In this document: in pieces, positions 24,256-32,315 of the stretch
Numbering within the stretch: position 1 is the first letter of the stretch
How the letters are laid out: each line of letters opens with the position of its first letter
Assembly: GCA_020348985.1 (NCBI GenBank)
Contig: CP070761.1
Span: 1,317,647 to 1,381,646 of the forward strand
Origin: Candidatus Thorarchaeota archaeon
Lineage (GTDB): Archaea > Asgardarchaeota > Thorarchaeia > Thorarchaeales > Thorarchaeaceae
DNA length: 64,000 bases
Reading direction: 5' to 3'
Notes under the pieces: generated by a model
What the model was told of the DNA's origin: nothing
What the model saw: the letters and a program-made list of their open reading frames with translations, nothing else
Databases searched by the model: none
Program-made: the position numbers and the translations under genes

Positions 24256-26271
24256 ATGAAGGAAACAATGAGCAACATCGACATCCGGATGATTCTTCCG
24301 GAGCTCAAGTTGGCTACTGAAGGGGCTTTCATCAAGAATGTCTATCAGTATGGAGACGTCTTTGTACTGAAGCTCTACCAGCCTGCTGGAGGTACATCCC
24401 AATTACTCATCCAGCCAGGCCGCCGTATCCATCTGACTGAGTTTCGTCGTGCTGCTCCTAGAATCCCACCAAAGTTCTGTACAGTCCTGCGCAAGTACCT
24501 TCGCGACAGGCGCATCGTTTCAGTTGAACAGCATGATTTGGATCGGATACTAGTTATCGAAGTGGGGGGAGAGGAGAGTTCGTACAAGCTTGTAGCAGAA
24601 CTTTTTGGCAACGGGAATCTACTCCTTCTAGACCCTGAAGATTCTATCTTCATTGCCATGAAGTACAGGAAGATGAGAGACCGTGACGTTGTTCCGAAGG
24701 CAACGTATCTCTTTCCGCCTCCAAGAGGCGAGGATATCTTCGGACGCCCAGAGGGCTCAGTTGAGGCGATTCTGTCGGATTCAAACGCCAATGTGGTCAG
24801 GACTCTTGCCAGTCGGCTCAATCTTGATTCGCTCAGTTGTGAGGAAATATGTGCGTTGTCCGGCGTGGAGCCTACTATGAAGGTAACAGAGATAGAGGAT
24901 CAAACTCGAAGAGACCTTGAGATGGGTCTGGATCTATTCATTGAAAAACTACGAACGGGTGTCAATGCGCCGTTGGTTGTTCTAGAGGATGCAGAAGAGG
25001 ACGAAGAAGAGAGAACTCAGATTGCATTCTTACCGTTTCAATTTGAAGTCTATAGCGGCAACGACTCTGATATCTTTGAGACATTCAGCCAGGCAATTGA
25101 CGATTTCTTCGGAGTGTCAGTGGCTGAGGAAGAGGATGAGAAACTGGATGCAGTGACTAAAGAGACACAAAGGCTTCAACGAATTGTCGATAAACAACAA
25201 GAGAGCATATCACGACTTGAGGAGAAGACTGAGAAACTGAAGACTGAAGGTGAACTGATCTATGTTCATTTTCAGATCGTTCAGGACGTACTAGATACGA
25301 TTCGTGATGCTAGAGCACGGGGTTTGCCTTGGACTAGGATTCTCGAGACCGTGGAAGATGGAAAAGAGAAAGGCAATCAAACCGCACTTCTAATCCAGAG
25401 AATAGTCCCGTCGCAGGGTCAGGTAATCGTAAGACTTGGGGATATGGATGTAAACCTAGATATCAGGCTCAGTGCACAAGACAACGCCTCGTTGGCCTAT
25501 GAGAACTCAAAGAAAGCGAAACGCAAGGCAGAAGGAGCGCGAAAGCAAATAGAGAAGACTCGAATCAAGCTTCAAAGCATTGTCATCGATGAAGTGGAAA
25601 CAGATGATGAGCGTAGACCCATGAAGATTAGAAAGAGGCGATGGTATGAGAAGTTTCGATGGTTCATTTCATCCGAAGGCCTCCTTGTCTTGGGTGGCCG
25701 AGATGCTAAAAGTAACGAGAGGCTAGCAAAACGACACCTTGGCGCCAATGATGTGTTCTTACATGCATCGCTTCATGGAGCACCGTACGTAGTTGTTAAG
25801 GTTCAGGACAATCCGCCGAGCAATCAAACCCTCGAAGAGGCTGCACAGTTTGCAGTCACATTCTCTCGGGCTTGGCAGGATGGTGTATCCAGTGGAGACG
25901 CATATTGGGTTACGCCAGAGCAGGTGAGCTTCACTCCACCGACAGGTGAGTTCCTCCCAGCAGGCTCTGTTATGATCTATGGGACAAAGAACTACATACG
26001 GCGTGTCCCGATTGAAGTCTCAGTGGGACTGATAATAGACGAGGGCAACGCGATTCCGATGTCAGGCCCGCCCTCTGCGGTCTCAGCACAGACTGAGTTT
26101 CACGTGGGTATCAGGCCTGGGGACACAAAGAAGGGACAATTGGTTAAGGAGATCGTTAGCCACTTCCGAAGACTAGTACCAGATGATGCAAGGCATCTCA
26201 TTGCCGAAATCCCTCAAGAGGATTTTATGAGAGTACTTCCTTCAGGCGGCGGTAAGCTGATAAATCCCTAG
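24256..26271 (+). CDS. rqcH: Ribosome quality-control protein RqcH/NEMF family
   Basis: A 671-residue NFACT protein. The opening MKETMSNIDIRMILPEL is the usual archaeal start and fits the TATA box. The N-terminal NFACT-N/FbpA region includes GRRIHLTEF and the DLDRIL segment with the Asp-Arg pair important for tail synthesis. Coiled coils run at about 315-360 and 410-460. The NFACT-R domain (KRRWYEKFRWFISSEGLLVLGGRDA) ends the protein. RqcH binds split 50S subunits carrying stalled peptidyl-tRNA and adds C-terminal alanine tails. It is homologous to eukaryotic NEMF/Rqc2. It is divergent from the EMC6-like gene and shares their short intergenic region. Confidence 0.93.
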   Translation: MKETMSNIDIRMILPELKLATEGAFIKNVYQYGDVFVLKLYQPAGGTSQLLIQPGRRIHLTEFRRAAPRIPPKFCTVLRKYLRDRRIVSVEQHDLDRILVIEVGGEESSYKLVAELFGNGNLLLLDPEDSIFIAMKYRKMRDRDVVPKATYLFPPPRGEDIFGRPEGSVEAILSDSNANVVRTLASRLNLDSLSCEEICALSGVEPTMKVTEIEDQTRRDLEMGLDLFIEKLRTGVNAPLVVLEDAEEDEEERTQIAFLPFQFEVYSGNDSDIFETFSQAIDDFFGVSVAEEEDEKLDAVTKETQRLQRIVDKQQESISRLEEKTEKLKTEGELIYVHFQIVQDVLDTIRDARARGLPWTRILETVEDGKEKGNQTALLIQRIVPSQGQVIVRLGDMDVNLDIRLSAQDNASLAYENSKKAKRKAEGARKQIEKTRIKLQSIVIDEVETDDERRPMKIRKRRWYEKFRWFISSEGLLVLGGRDAKSNERLAKRHLGANDVFLHASLHGAPYVVVKVQDNPPSNQTLEEAAQFAVTFSRAWQDGVSSGDAYWVTPEQVSFTPPTGEFLPAGSVMIYGTKNYIRRVPIEVSVGLIIDEGNAIPMSGPPSAVSAQTEFHVGIRPGDTKKGQLVKEIVSHFRRLVPDDARHLIAEIPQEDFMRVLPSGGGKLINP

Positions 26272-26337
26272 CCCGTTCGTCAGCTTCAAGTGACACGACT
26301 TAACGGAGCCCTATCCAATACTAACGAGACTCGACAA

Positions 26338-26346
26338 GTTTAAAAC
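26338..26346 (+). promoter_or_regulatory. TATA box before the CBS/zinc-ribbon gene
   Basis: GTTTAAAAC at 26338-26346 is a clear TATA-like element, about 85 bases upstream of the ATG at 26424. Confidence 0.4.
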
Positions 26347-26423
26347 AAAGGTCAAGACGGGGGAGCCGACAGAACCACTTGAACAAGTGTTTCTGACTGA
26401 TTTCGTAGGGCTTGTGGTTGAAT

Positions 26424-26990
26424 ATGGCTGAAAACTCTCATTCAATGATTGTGAAGGACATTATGACCGTAAATGTAGTCACTATGCCGCCTGATGCCAC
26501 CGTGCTTGAAGTCGCTCAGGCAATGACTGAGATGGATATTGGCTCGATCGTTATTGTTGAGAGTCAGAAACCGATTGGGATTATTACGGAATCAGACATA
26601 GTCCGTAGAGTCACAGCGGAGCGAAAAGATGCAAGTCTGACAAGTGCCAAGGAGATAATGAGCACTCCACTTGTCCATGTAACTCCCAATACAGCTCTTA
26701 CGGAAGCAATGCGAGTTATGGCGCGAAGTGGTATAAGAAGAGTTGCCGTTCTGAAGAAGGACTCTCTGGCAGGGATTATCACATCAAGGGATCTCCTTCA
26801 ATGGTCTCCTGAACTCATAGACATTCTTGTGGAGTCCCTTCGGCTGAAAGATAGTGAGAATGCCGCACAAGGAGAGGAGCTGGAAGACGAGCTGTCTGAG
26901 CTTGGTGGAGTATGTGACAGCTGTGGAGAGTACTCTACGGAACTTGAACTCGAAGACGGCAGGTATTTGTGTGAGGCCTGCCGGGAATAG
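26424..26990 (+). CDS. CBS-pair protein with C-terminal zinc ribbon
   Basis: A 188-residue protein. Two CBS motifs fill residues 5-130 (VKDIMTVNVVTMPPDATVLEV, GIITESDIVRR, IMSTPLVHVTPNTAL, GIITSRDLLQW). After an acidic linker, a short zinc ribbon follows, CDSCGEYS then CEACRE. Such proteins bind adenine nucleotides or SAM and may regulate partner proteins. The ATG at 26424 is preferred to a TTG 12 bases earlier. A second CBS-only gene follows on the same strand after 62 bases. The target is unknown. Confidence 0.85.
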   Translation: MAENSHSMIVKDIMTVNVVTMPPDATVLEVAQAMTEMDIGSIVIVESQKPIGIITESDIVRRVTAERKDASLTSAKEIMSTPLVHVTPNTALTEAMRVMARSGIRRVAVLKKDSLAGIITSRDLLQWSPELIDILVESLRLKDSENAAQGEELEDELSELGGVCDSCGEYSTELELEDGRYLCEACRE

Positions 26991-27052
26991 CCGGTAGGGA
27001 ATCTTTCATTATTGGGTTGTGACTAGTAGTAATCAGTCATGGAGGAATATCA

Positions 27053-27868
27053 TTGAAAGTGAGTGCAATAATGGTAGAACCGGTTACCATCGACAAAGAC
27101 CAGAGGTTATCAAATGCCCTGGATATTCTTGACAAGAAGAAAGTCGACCGGCTGATTGTTACTAGAAATGGTAAGGTGCAGGGAATCATTACCTATGCTG
27201 ACATAGCAGACAGGCTAGGTGTGAGCAAAGTTGTAGCGGTTTCAATTAAGAGATTGCATGTTTCGAGTGCAATGACTGACACTGTGATCACTGTCTCAGC
27301 TGATGATGTTGTTGTTGATGTTGCTAAACTCATGATTGAGCGTGGAATGAGTGGTTGTCCAGTTGTTGATGAGGAGGGCAAGCTGATTGGGGTGATCACA
27401 AAGAGAGAAACCACGGAGCTTGTCAAGAAATTTGATAATGTCAAGGTCGAGGATTTGATGACGTCAGCTGACATCTTGCAGGTTAACCCTGTTGAACGCC
27501 TGGTCAAGGCCAGAATGGAGATGCTCACTGCGGGATATTCAGGATTGCCGGTCACCGATGCTGGACGGGTACTTGGCTTGCTGACTGAGAAGATGGTAGC
27601 GGAAGCCATGGCACGGTTCAGCGAAGAAGTCCCAGACAAATATAGAGCCAGCCAAGTACGACAGATTCGCGTCGTTGATGCGATGATGAGGGGACCTCCG
27701 CTGGCGTCTCCAGATATGTCTCTTTCAGAGGCAGCCACGCTGATGCTTGACGCCAACTTGAACACAATCCCGGTAGTAGGTTCCGGGAACAAACTAATGG
27801 GAATGATCAGCGCGACGGACTTTACTCGTTTCGTTGCAAACAGATTCAAACTGACAGAGGAAGAGTGA
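27053..27868 (+). CDS. Four-CBS-domain protein
   Basis: A 271-residue protein made of four CBS motifs and nothing else: VSAIMVEPVTIDKDQRLSNA, VSSAMTDTVITVSADDVVVD, VEDLMTSADILQVNPVERLV and VVDAMMRGPPLASPDMSLSE. It should form two Bateman modules sensing adenylates. TTG at 27053 is well supported by GGAGGAATATCA. It follows a CBS/zinc-ribbon gene and precedes dihydroorotase by 42 bases, so it may sense nucleotides in pyrimidine synthesis, but that is inference from position only. Confidence 0.87.
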   Translation: MKVSAIMVEPVTIDKDQRLSNALDILDKKKVDRLIVTRNGKVQGIITYADIADRLGVSKVVAVSIKRLHVSSAMTDTVITVSADDVVVDVAKLMIERGMSGCPVVDEEGKLIGVITKRETTELVKKFDNVKVEDLMTSADILQVNPVERLVKARMEMLTAGYSGLPVTDAGRVLGLLTEKMVAEAMARFSEEVPDKYRASQVRQIRVVDAMMRGPPLASPDMSLSEAATLMLDANLNTIPVVGSGNKLMGMISATDFTRFVANRFKLTEEE

Positions 27869-27910
27869 ATCCGGCATATGGAGCCTCTTCTCTAGAGGGG
27901 CTGAAATCAA

Positions 27911-29221
27911 ATGACAATCGATCTCCTGCTCGCGAACGGATTTGTGATTCTGGAGGGCAGAGAGGTCGTCCGTTCGGTTGGAATTGATGCTGGCAGGATT
28001 GAAGGGATTTACGAGTCGGGAGCCAAACCCAAATCGGCTGAATCGATAGACTGCGCGCAGAAGTACATACTTCCGGGCACAATAGATACACATGTGCATC
28101 TGAGAGACCTGAATCTAGAGTACAAGGAAGATTTCCTAACTGGCACAATGGCTGCAGCAGCTGGTGGCGTGACGACCGTCGTGGATATGCCAAATTCAGA
28201 CCCACCAACTTTGACGAGGTCGACGTTAGACAAGAAGATTAGTGAGGCAGAGGAAAAGCGATACGTAAACATTGGATTCTTCGCCGGAATTCAATGGGGA
28301 AAACAAGGATTCGATGTGAGCTTAAGCCACGATATCTTGGGCGTGAAGGTGTATCCACATTCGCCTCTGAAAGAGGAAGTCTCCTACACGCCGTCCAGAA
28401 TAAGAGAATGCATGAAAATCTCAGTTGAGCACGACCTTCCCATACTTATTCATCCAGATTCATCTGATGCCAAGAAGAAGCCTGCAGATGCCGACGAGTT
28501 CTTTCAGCAGCATAGTTGTGAGAGTGAGGTAGAAAGCCTGAGACGGTTCCTACTGGGACAGAGTGTTGTTGGCGGACGACTACATGTTTGTCATGTGAGC
28601 TGCGCGACGACAGTTCGAACGATTGAAGAAAACAGAGCGGAAATGAGTCTCACTGCAGAAGTGTGCCCCCATCACATGTTCCTATCAAGTGGAGAATTCA
28701 CACACAACGACGGAAGAGCGAAAGCGCTACCCCCATTACGTTCGCCTTATGATGCCTCGATTCTACGAAATGCCTTGAAAATGTGTACCATCGACATTGT
28801 GGTTTCAGATCATGCTCCACACACTGTTGAAGAGAAAAAACTGCCATTCATGGAAGCCCCGTCGGGAATCGCTGGCCTTGAGACAACTGTCCCAATCCTG
28901 TTGACAGAAGTTTTTGAAGGCAGAATGTCGTGGGTCGAATATCTGCGATGTTGCTGCTCTGGACCAGCCCGGGTGTTTGGCATTGCCAACAAGGGTGTGT
29001 TGAGCAAGGGATTCGATGCGGACATTACTGTCGTTAGTCGAGAAGAGTATTCTCTATCTAGCAATTCATTCTTGTCAAAAGCCAAGATGACTCCATTTGA
29101 GGGCAGAAGAGTCCAGGCCAAGCCGGTCCTTACTATCGTTGGAGGAGAAGTCGTCTACGACAATGGAAAAATCGTGATGGCCCGGGGAACAGCGGGTCGA
29201 GTACCTGTGCGAAAGACATAA
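27911..29221 (+). CDS. pyrC: Dihydroorotase
   Basis: A 436-residue amidohydrolase-fold enzyme that cyclises carbamoyl aspartate to dihydroorotate in pyrimidine synthesis. The metal motif HVHLRD begins at H61. The carbamylated-lysine position is K146 (GVKVYPHSP). HPDSS, CHVSCA, VCPHHMF and the late DHAPHT with catalytic Asp are all present. APSGIAGLETTVP is a dihydroorotase signature that separates it from hydantoinases and allantoinases. ATG at 27911 follows the CBS gene closely. Other pyr genes are not in the window. Confidence 0.93.
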   Translation: MTIDLLLANGFVILEGREVVRSVGIDAGRIEGIYESGAKPKSAESIDCAQKYILPGTIDTHVHLRDLNLEYKEDFLTGTMAAAAGGVTTVVDMPNSDPPTLTRSTLDKKISEAEEKRYVNIGFFAGIQWGKQGFDVSLSHDILGVKVYPHSPLKEEVSYTPSRIRECMKISVEHDLPILIHPDSSDAKKKPADADEFFQQHSCESEVESLRRFLLGQSVVGGRLHVCHVSCATTVRTIEENRAEMSLTAEVCPHHMFLSSGEFTHNDGRAKALPPLRSPYDASILRNALKMCTIDIVVSDHAPHTVEEKKLPFMEAPSGIAGLETTVPILLTEVFEGRMSWVEYLRCCCSGPARVFGIANKGVLSKGFDADITVVSREEYSLSSNSFLSKAKMTPFEGRRVQAKPVLTIVGGEVVYDNGKIVMARGTAGRVPVRKT

Positions 29222-29258
29222 CCGCTTACCTTCTGTCTGTTTGTTAGGTTAATACCGC

Positions 29259-29888
29259 TTGTCTCACGAATACTCTGATGAAGAAGGAATCCTCCTGGTA
29301 AAGCTGGCTAGAGACGCTGTGGAGAACTTCGTAAAGACTGGTGTCAAGATAGATGTTCCACAGGATATCTCGATGAAGCTTAAAGAGATGTCAGGAGTAT
29401 TTGTGACACTGAACAGCGTTAACGCAGATGGGGTCTCCCTCAGAGGTTGTATAGGTCGTCCATATCCTAATCAACCACTTGTCGAGGCGACAGTAGATTC
29501 TGCTCTTGATGCTGCAGTTAATGATCCGAGATTTCCTCCCGTTACAGGAAAGGAGCTTGACGCAATCTTGGTTGACCTGAGTGTTCTTACACCTCCAAAG
29601 AAGATTGAATATTCAAATCCTGAAGAGCTCCTGTCTCTCGTTAAGATCGGTCGTGACGGGCTCATTGTCTCAAAAGGAAAAGCAAGGGGGCTCCTACTTC
29701 CTCAGGTACCGGTGGACTGGGGATGGAGTGTACAGGAGTTCTTGGAGCACACATGTAACAAGGCTTGGCTTCCCAAGGATGCTTGGAGAGATCCGGACAC
29801 TGAATTCATGTCTTTCCAGGCCGAAATCTTCGGAGAAGAGAGTCCTGGAGGTAACATAATCAGAAATCCAAAGCATCCAAGGTGCTAG
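29259..29888 (+). CDS. AMMECR1-domain protein
   Basis: A 209-residue AMMECR1-family protein. The signature LRGCIG appears as SLRGCIGRPYPNQPL near residue 67. LLLPQVPVDWGWSVQEFLEHTCNKAWLP in outline is the other conserved block. The family is found in archaea and eukaryotes, with a conserved cysteine suggesting catalysis, but the reaction is unknown. The start is TTG at 29259. Its end overlaps the longer possible start of nadC, so the two are probably co-transcribed. A radical-SAM or MEMO partner, often nearby in other genomes, is absent here. Confidence 0.92.
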   Translation: MSHEYSDEEGILLVKLARDAVENFVKTGVKIDVPQDISMKLKEMSGVFVTLNSVNADGVSLRGCIGRPYPNQPLVEATVDSALDAAVNDPRFPPVTGKELDAILVDLSVLTPPKKIEYSNPEELLSLVKIGRDGLIVSKGKARGLLLPQVPVDWGWSVQEFLEHTCNKAWLPKDAWRDPDTEFMSFQAEIFGEESPGGNIIRNPKHPRC

Positions 29889-29905
29889 ATAAGGAGAGAC
29901 TTGTC

Positions 29906-30763
29906 ATGCGCGAACCGCCTCCACACATAATTGAGAGCCTCAAGAGATTTCTGGATGAAGACGTCAGATCGGGAGACCTGACAACCAAAGCCATGGGCGA
30001 GCTTGCAGCGCCTGCTGTAGCAACAATCTTCTCAAGATCCAACACAATACTCGCTGGAATTGAAGAGGTAGTGGCCCTTGCAGAGATTGCGGGAGTAAAG
30101 CATGAGGTTCTTGCATTTGAGGGCAATTGGATTGAACCCGGTACGGCGGTCATGCGACTGAATGGAACTGCAAGATCTCTATTGGCTATTGAGAGAGTCT
30201 GTCTAAACATAATACAGCGTATGAGTGGAATTGCTTCGAAAACATACAATCTGGTACAGATCGCTAAGAAAGTGAATGCTTCAGTGATTGTTGCGGCTAC
30301 TCGAAAGACAACACCTGGTTTCAGGTACTTTGAGAAACGAGCAGTCCAAATCGGCGGCGGCGACCCACATCGATATGCTTTGGATGACATGGTGCTAATC
30401 AAGAACAACCACATAGCACTCGTTGGGACTGTAGGCCAGGCAGTGAGAATGGCTAAGGAGTCTGTTTCGTACACGAAGAAAGTCTCTTGTGAGGTTAGAA
30501 GCCTGGCAGAGGCACTGGAAGCGGTCTCTGCCGGAGCGGATATCATCCTTCTAGACAATCTAGGTCCGAAGGATATCGAAGAAATACATGCTGCACTTGT
30601 TGATAGTGGGACGCGTGACAGAGTACTGCTTGAGGCATCAGGCGGAATCGATGAGCAAACAATCAAAGAATACGCCAGTTCCGGAGTTGATGTCATATCC
30701 TGTGGTGCATTGACACATTCGTACGATTCTTCCAACTTCAACATGAGCATCTCGTTGAGATAG
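29906..30763 (+). CDS. nadC: Nicotinate-nucleotide pyrophosphorylase (QPRTase)
   Basis: A 285-residue type II phosphoribosyltransferase that makes nicotinate mononucleotide from quinolinate and PRPP. LDEDVRSGDLTT at the N-terminus, RMSGIAS, AATRKTTPGFRYFEKRAVQIGGG (split here) and LIKNNHI are diagnostic. ASGGIDEQTIKEYASSGVDVIS near the end binds phosphate. ATG at 29906 is preferred over GTG at 29882 because GGAGAG sits seven bases upstream. NadM, a later step of NAD synthesis, is encoded at 44.3 kb. Quinolinate synthesis genes are not in the window. Confidence 0.95.
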   Translation: MREPPPHIIESLKRFLDEDVRSGDLTTKAMGELAAPAVATIFSRSNTILAGIEEVVALAEIAGVKHEVLAFEGNWIEPGTAVMRLNGTARSLLAIERVCLNIIQRMSGIASKTYNLVQIAKKVNASVIVAATRKTTPGFRYFEKRAVQIGGGDPHRYALDDMVLIKNNHIALVGTVGQAVRMAKESVSYTKKVSCEVRSLAEALEAVSAGADIILLDNLGPKDIEEIHAALVDSGTRDRVLLEASGGIDEQTIKEYASSGVDVISCGALTHSYDSSNFNMSISLR

Positions 30764-30772
30764 TAGAATTAA

Positions 30773-30797
30773 TGTTGCCCCGGCCGGGATTGAACCC
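30773..30797 (-). pseudogene. Fragment of a tRNA-Glu 3' half
   Basis: These 25 bases match the intact tRNA-Glu 3' end (32028-32053) with two changes: one base in the CCA-equivalent end and one base missing from the T-loop. No anticodon arm follows. It lies in the same orientation as the intact gene, 1.2 kb to the left. It is a tRNA remnant, possibly from an integration or duplication event. Confidence 0.6.
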
Positions 30798-30849
30798 TCA
30801 CATACTTAATTCAGGCTCAAATCTAGCAGTGTACAATAGATTCCATGGT

Positions 30850-31923
30850 CTAAATGGTCCAGAATGCCCATTCGTTGTCCACTTTCTCACCCATCAGTTT
30901 CCCCTTGTCGAAACGTCTCTTTACAGTCGTATAGATCATCCTATCTCTATTCCTAGCTCTGGGGTCTGCTTCCTTGAGAGCCGCGATTACTTCAGACATG
31001 GTTCTTCTATTGGGCAACTTGAAGTATCCGATTTTGATGAGGTCATTGATAGCCTTTGCTGGTGACCAAGGGTCTGGTTTCGATGCTATCTCTGAATCAA
31101 GTGACCTTCTTGCCTCTCCAAACTTGAGCTCGAGCTTGTCCACAGGTATGCCAACAATGTCTATCTTGTCAAGGTCGCCAATCCCTAGCCCTTTCTCAAC
31201 AAAAGCTTGTATCACCTGGGCCTTTTGCGGTTTAATACCAGCGAGATGGAGTCCGACGGTCTCTACTGCTACAGCATCTCGTCCAACAAAGAGAATGTCA
31301 GTCTGAGTTCTCGCTCCCTTCCCCTTGAAGAACTTCGAGAAGTAAGTAGCATCCAAAACAGCTAGGTCGACTCCTCCGACAGCCTCATAGAGGGATGTGA
31401 GGAGATTGAAGAATATCTCACTCTTGTGATACTGCACCTTCTTTCTTGTGGGCGGGAGACCAAAGAGGTTCTTGAGGATGCTTCCCCTCTCATAGGTCCT
31501 CATGACATGGGTGTTGACAAAGACATGCGGTTTCAAGACGAGTTTCGCGAGGTCAATGACGACTTCCCGTATTGGATTCGCAACCTCAACTGGGATAGTT
31601 TCCTTTTCGGTGGAGAGATTCACTGGCACAACATTATCTGAGAATAGCGACTCCCAAACCTTTAGTCGGTCAGTACCTGTTCCTTGAGAGTTGTCAGTTT
31701 CAACCAGGTACTTCTTTGGCGCCTGTGAGAATGCTTTGATAATACTACTGACGGTTTCCACGGTAGAATACCATCCGGTCTCAGGGTAGAAAACACCTAC
31801 TTTGATTACGACCTCACGATCTGAAGCATTGATGTCGTCGATTCCGCCTATGAGATCGCAAGCATACTTCACTGCGTCCTGCTTTTCCTTTCTCAGGTCG
31901 ACTGCTGCCACAACTGCATTCAA
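30850..31923 (-). CDS. DUF362-domain protein with C-terminal winged-helix-like tail
   Basis: A 357-residue protein with a DUF362 core: DREVVIKVGVFYPETGWYSTV, KYLVETDNSQGTGTDR, VFVNTHVMRTYERGS and LAVLDATYFSKFFKGKGARTQT match the family pattern. DUF362 proteins often carry iron-sulfur clusters, but no ferredoxin CxxCxxC motif is visible here. The last 70 residues (SEVIAALKEADPRARNRDRM, then GEKVDNEWAFW) look like a separate small domain, perhaps winged-helix. The role is unknown. It sits between a tRNA-Glu fragment and the intact tRNA-Glu gene. Confidence 0.78.
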   Translation of the reverse strand: MNAVVAAVDLRKEKQDAVKYACDLIGGIDDINASDREVVIKVGVFYPETGWYSTVETVSSIIKAFSQAPKKYLVETDNSQGTGTDRLKVWESLFSDNVVPVNLSTEKETIPVEVANPIREVVIDLAKLVLKPHVFVNTHVMRTYERGSILKNLFGLPPTRKKVQYHKSEIFFNLLTSLYEAVGGVDLAVLDATYFSKFFKGKGARTQTDILFVGRDAVAVETVGLHLAGIKPQKAQVIQAFVEKGLGIGDLDKIDIVGIPVDKLELKFGEARRSLDSEIASKPDPWSPAKAINDLIKIGYFKLPNRRTMSEVIAALKEADPRARNRDRMIYTTVKRRFDKGKLMGEKVDNEWAFWTI

Positions 31924-32027
31924 ACTACAATCTCACCCGATGATACACGCTCTGCCTCTTGCAGATATGTTTTCGACTCAAACATTCCGAGCTACAGGGA
32001 TTATGGTTTCTGCTTAGAGAAAGAGAA

Positions 32028-32105
32028 TGGTGCCCCGGCCGGGATTCGAACCCGGGTCATAGGGTCGAAAACCCTAGATGCTGGGCCGGGCTACACTACC
32101 GGGGC
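32028..32105 (-). tRNA. tRNA-Glu (UUC), CCA encoded
   Basis: The minus strand folds into a full cloverleaf: acceptor GCCCCGG/CCGGGGC, anticodon stem TAGGG/CCCTA with loop TTTTCGA giving anticodon UUC, and T-arm CCGGG-TTCGAAT-CCCGG. Discriminator A and an encoded CCA follow. A TATA-like CTTAAAAAA lies about 30 bases upstream on this strand (32133-32141). Its 5' half (32069-32108) is repeated exactly at 34692-34731, and part of its 3' half recurs at 30773-30797. Confidence 0.96.
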
Positions 32106-32108
32106 TAG
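32069..32108 (+). repeat. 40-bp direct repeat, copy 1 (inside tRNA-Glu)
   Basis: This segment covers the tRNA-Glu anticodon loop through its 5' end plus three bases. An exact 40-base copy in the same orientation lies at 34692-34731. The two copies bracket the beta-helix protein gene, like attachment sites left by site-specific integration. Confidence 0.85.
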
Positions 32109-32132
32109 CTTATCGCGAAGCACCTGTTTCTG

Positions 32133-32141
32133 TTTTTTAAG
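32133..32141 (-). promoter_or_regulatory. TATA box of tRNA-Glu
   Basis: On the minus strand CTTAAAAAA lies about 30 bases before the mature 5' end of tRNA-Glu, the usual spacing for an archaeal tRNA promoter. Confidence 0.5.
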
Positions 32142-32315
32142 GTTTGGTAAACGCCTCGGGTCTTGAGAGGTCAAAAAGGCTTACTCCTTGTGTCGTAAGT
32201 GAACTACAAGAAACTCAGCATTCCGCCTTTCTTGTGACAGCTGTAATCACATGTGTAGGAAACCAAACAAGAACTGGTATAACCAAATGATTGGATATAC
32301 ACTGGGGCCATTCCA

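Noticed and set aside
27193..27849. A 218-codon minus-strand frame inside the four-CBS gene
   Set aside because: The plus-strand CBS repeats are unmistakable; the opposite frame is Ser/Thr-rich noise.
29860..30750. A 296-codon minus-strand frame across nadC
   Set aside because: nadC on the plus strand has all family motifs. The antisense frame is long only because of codon bias.
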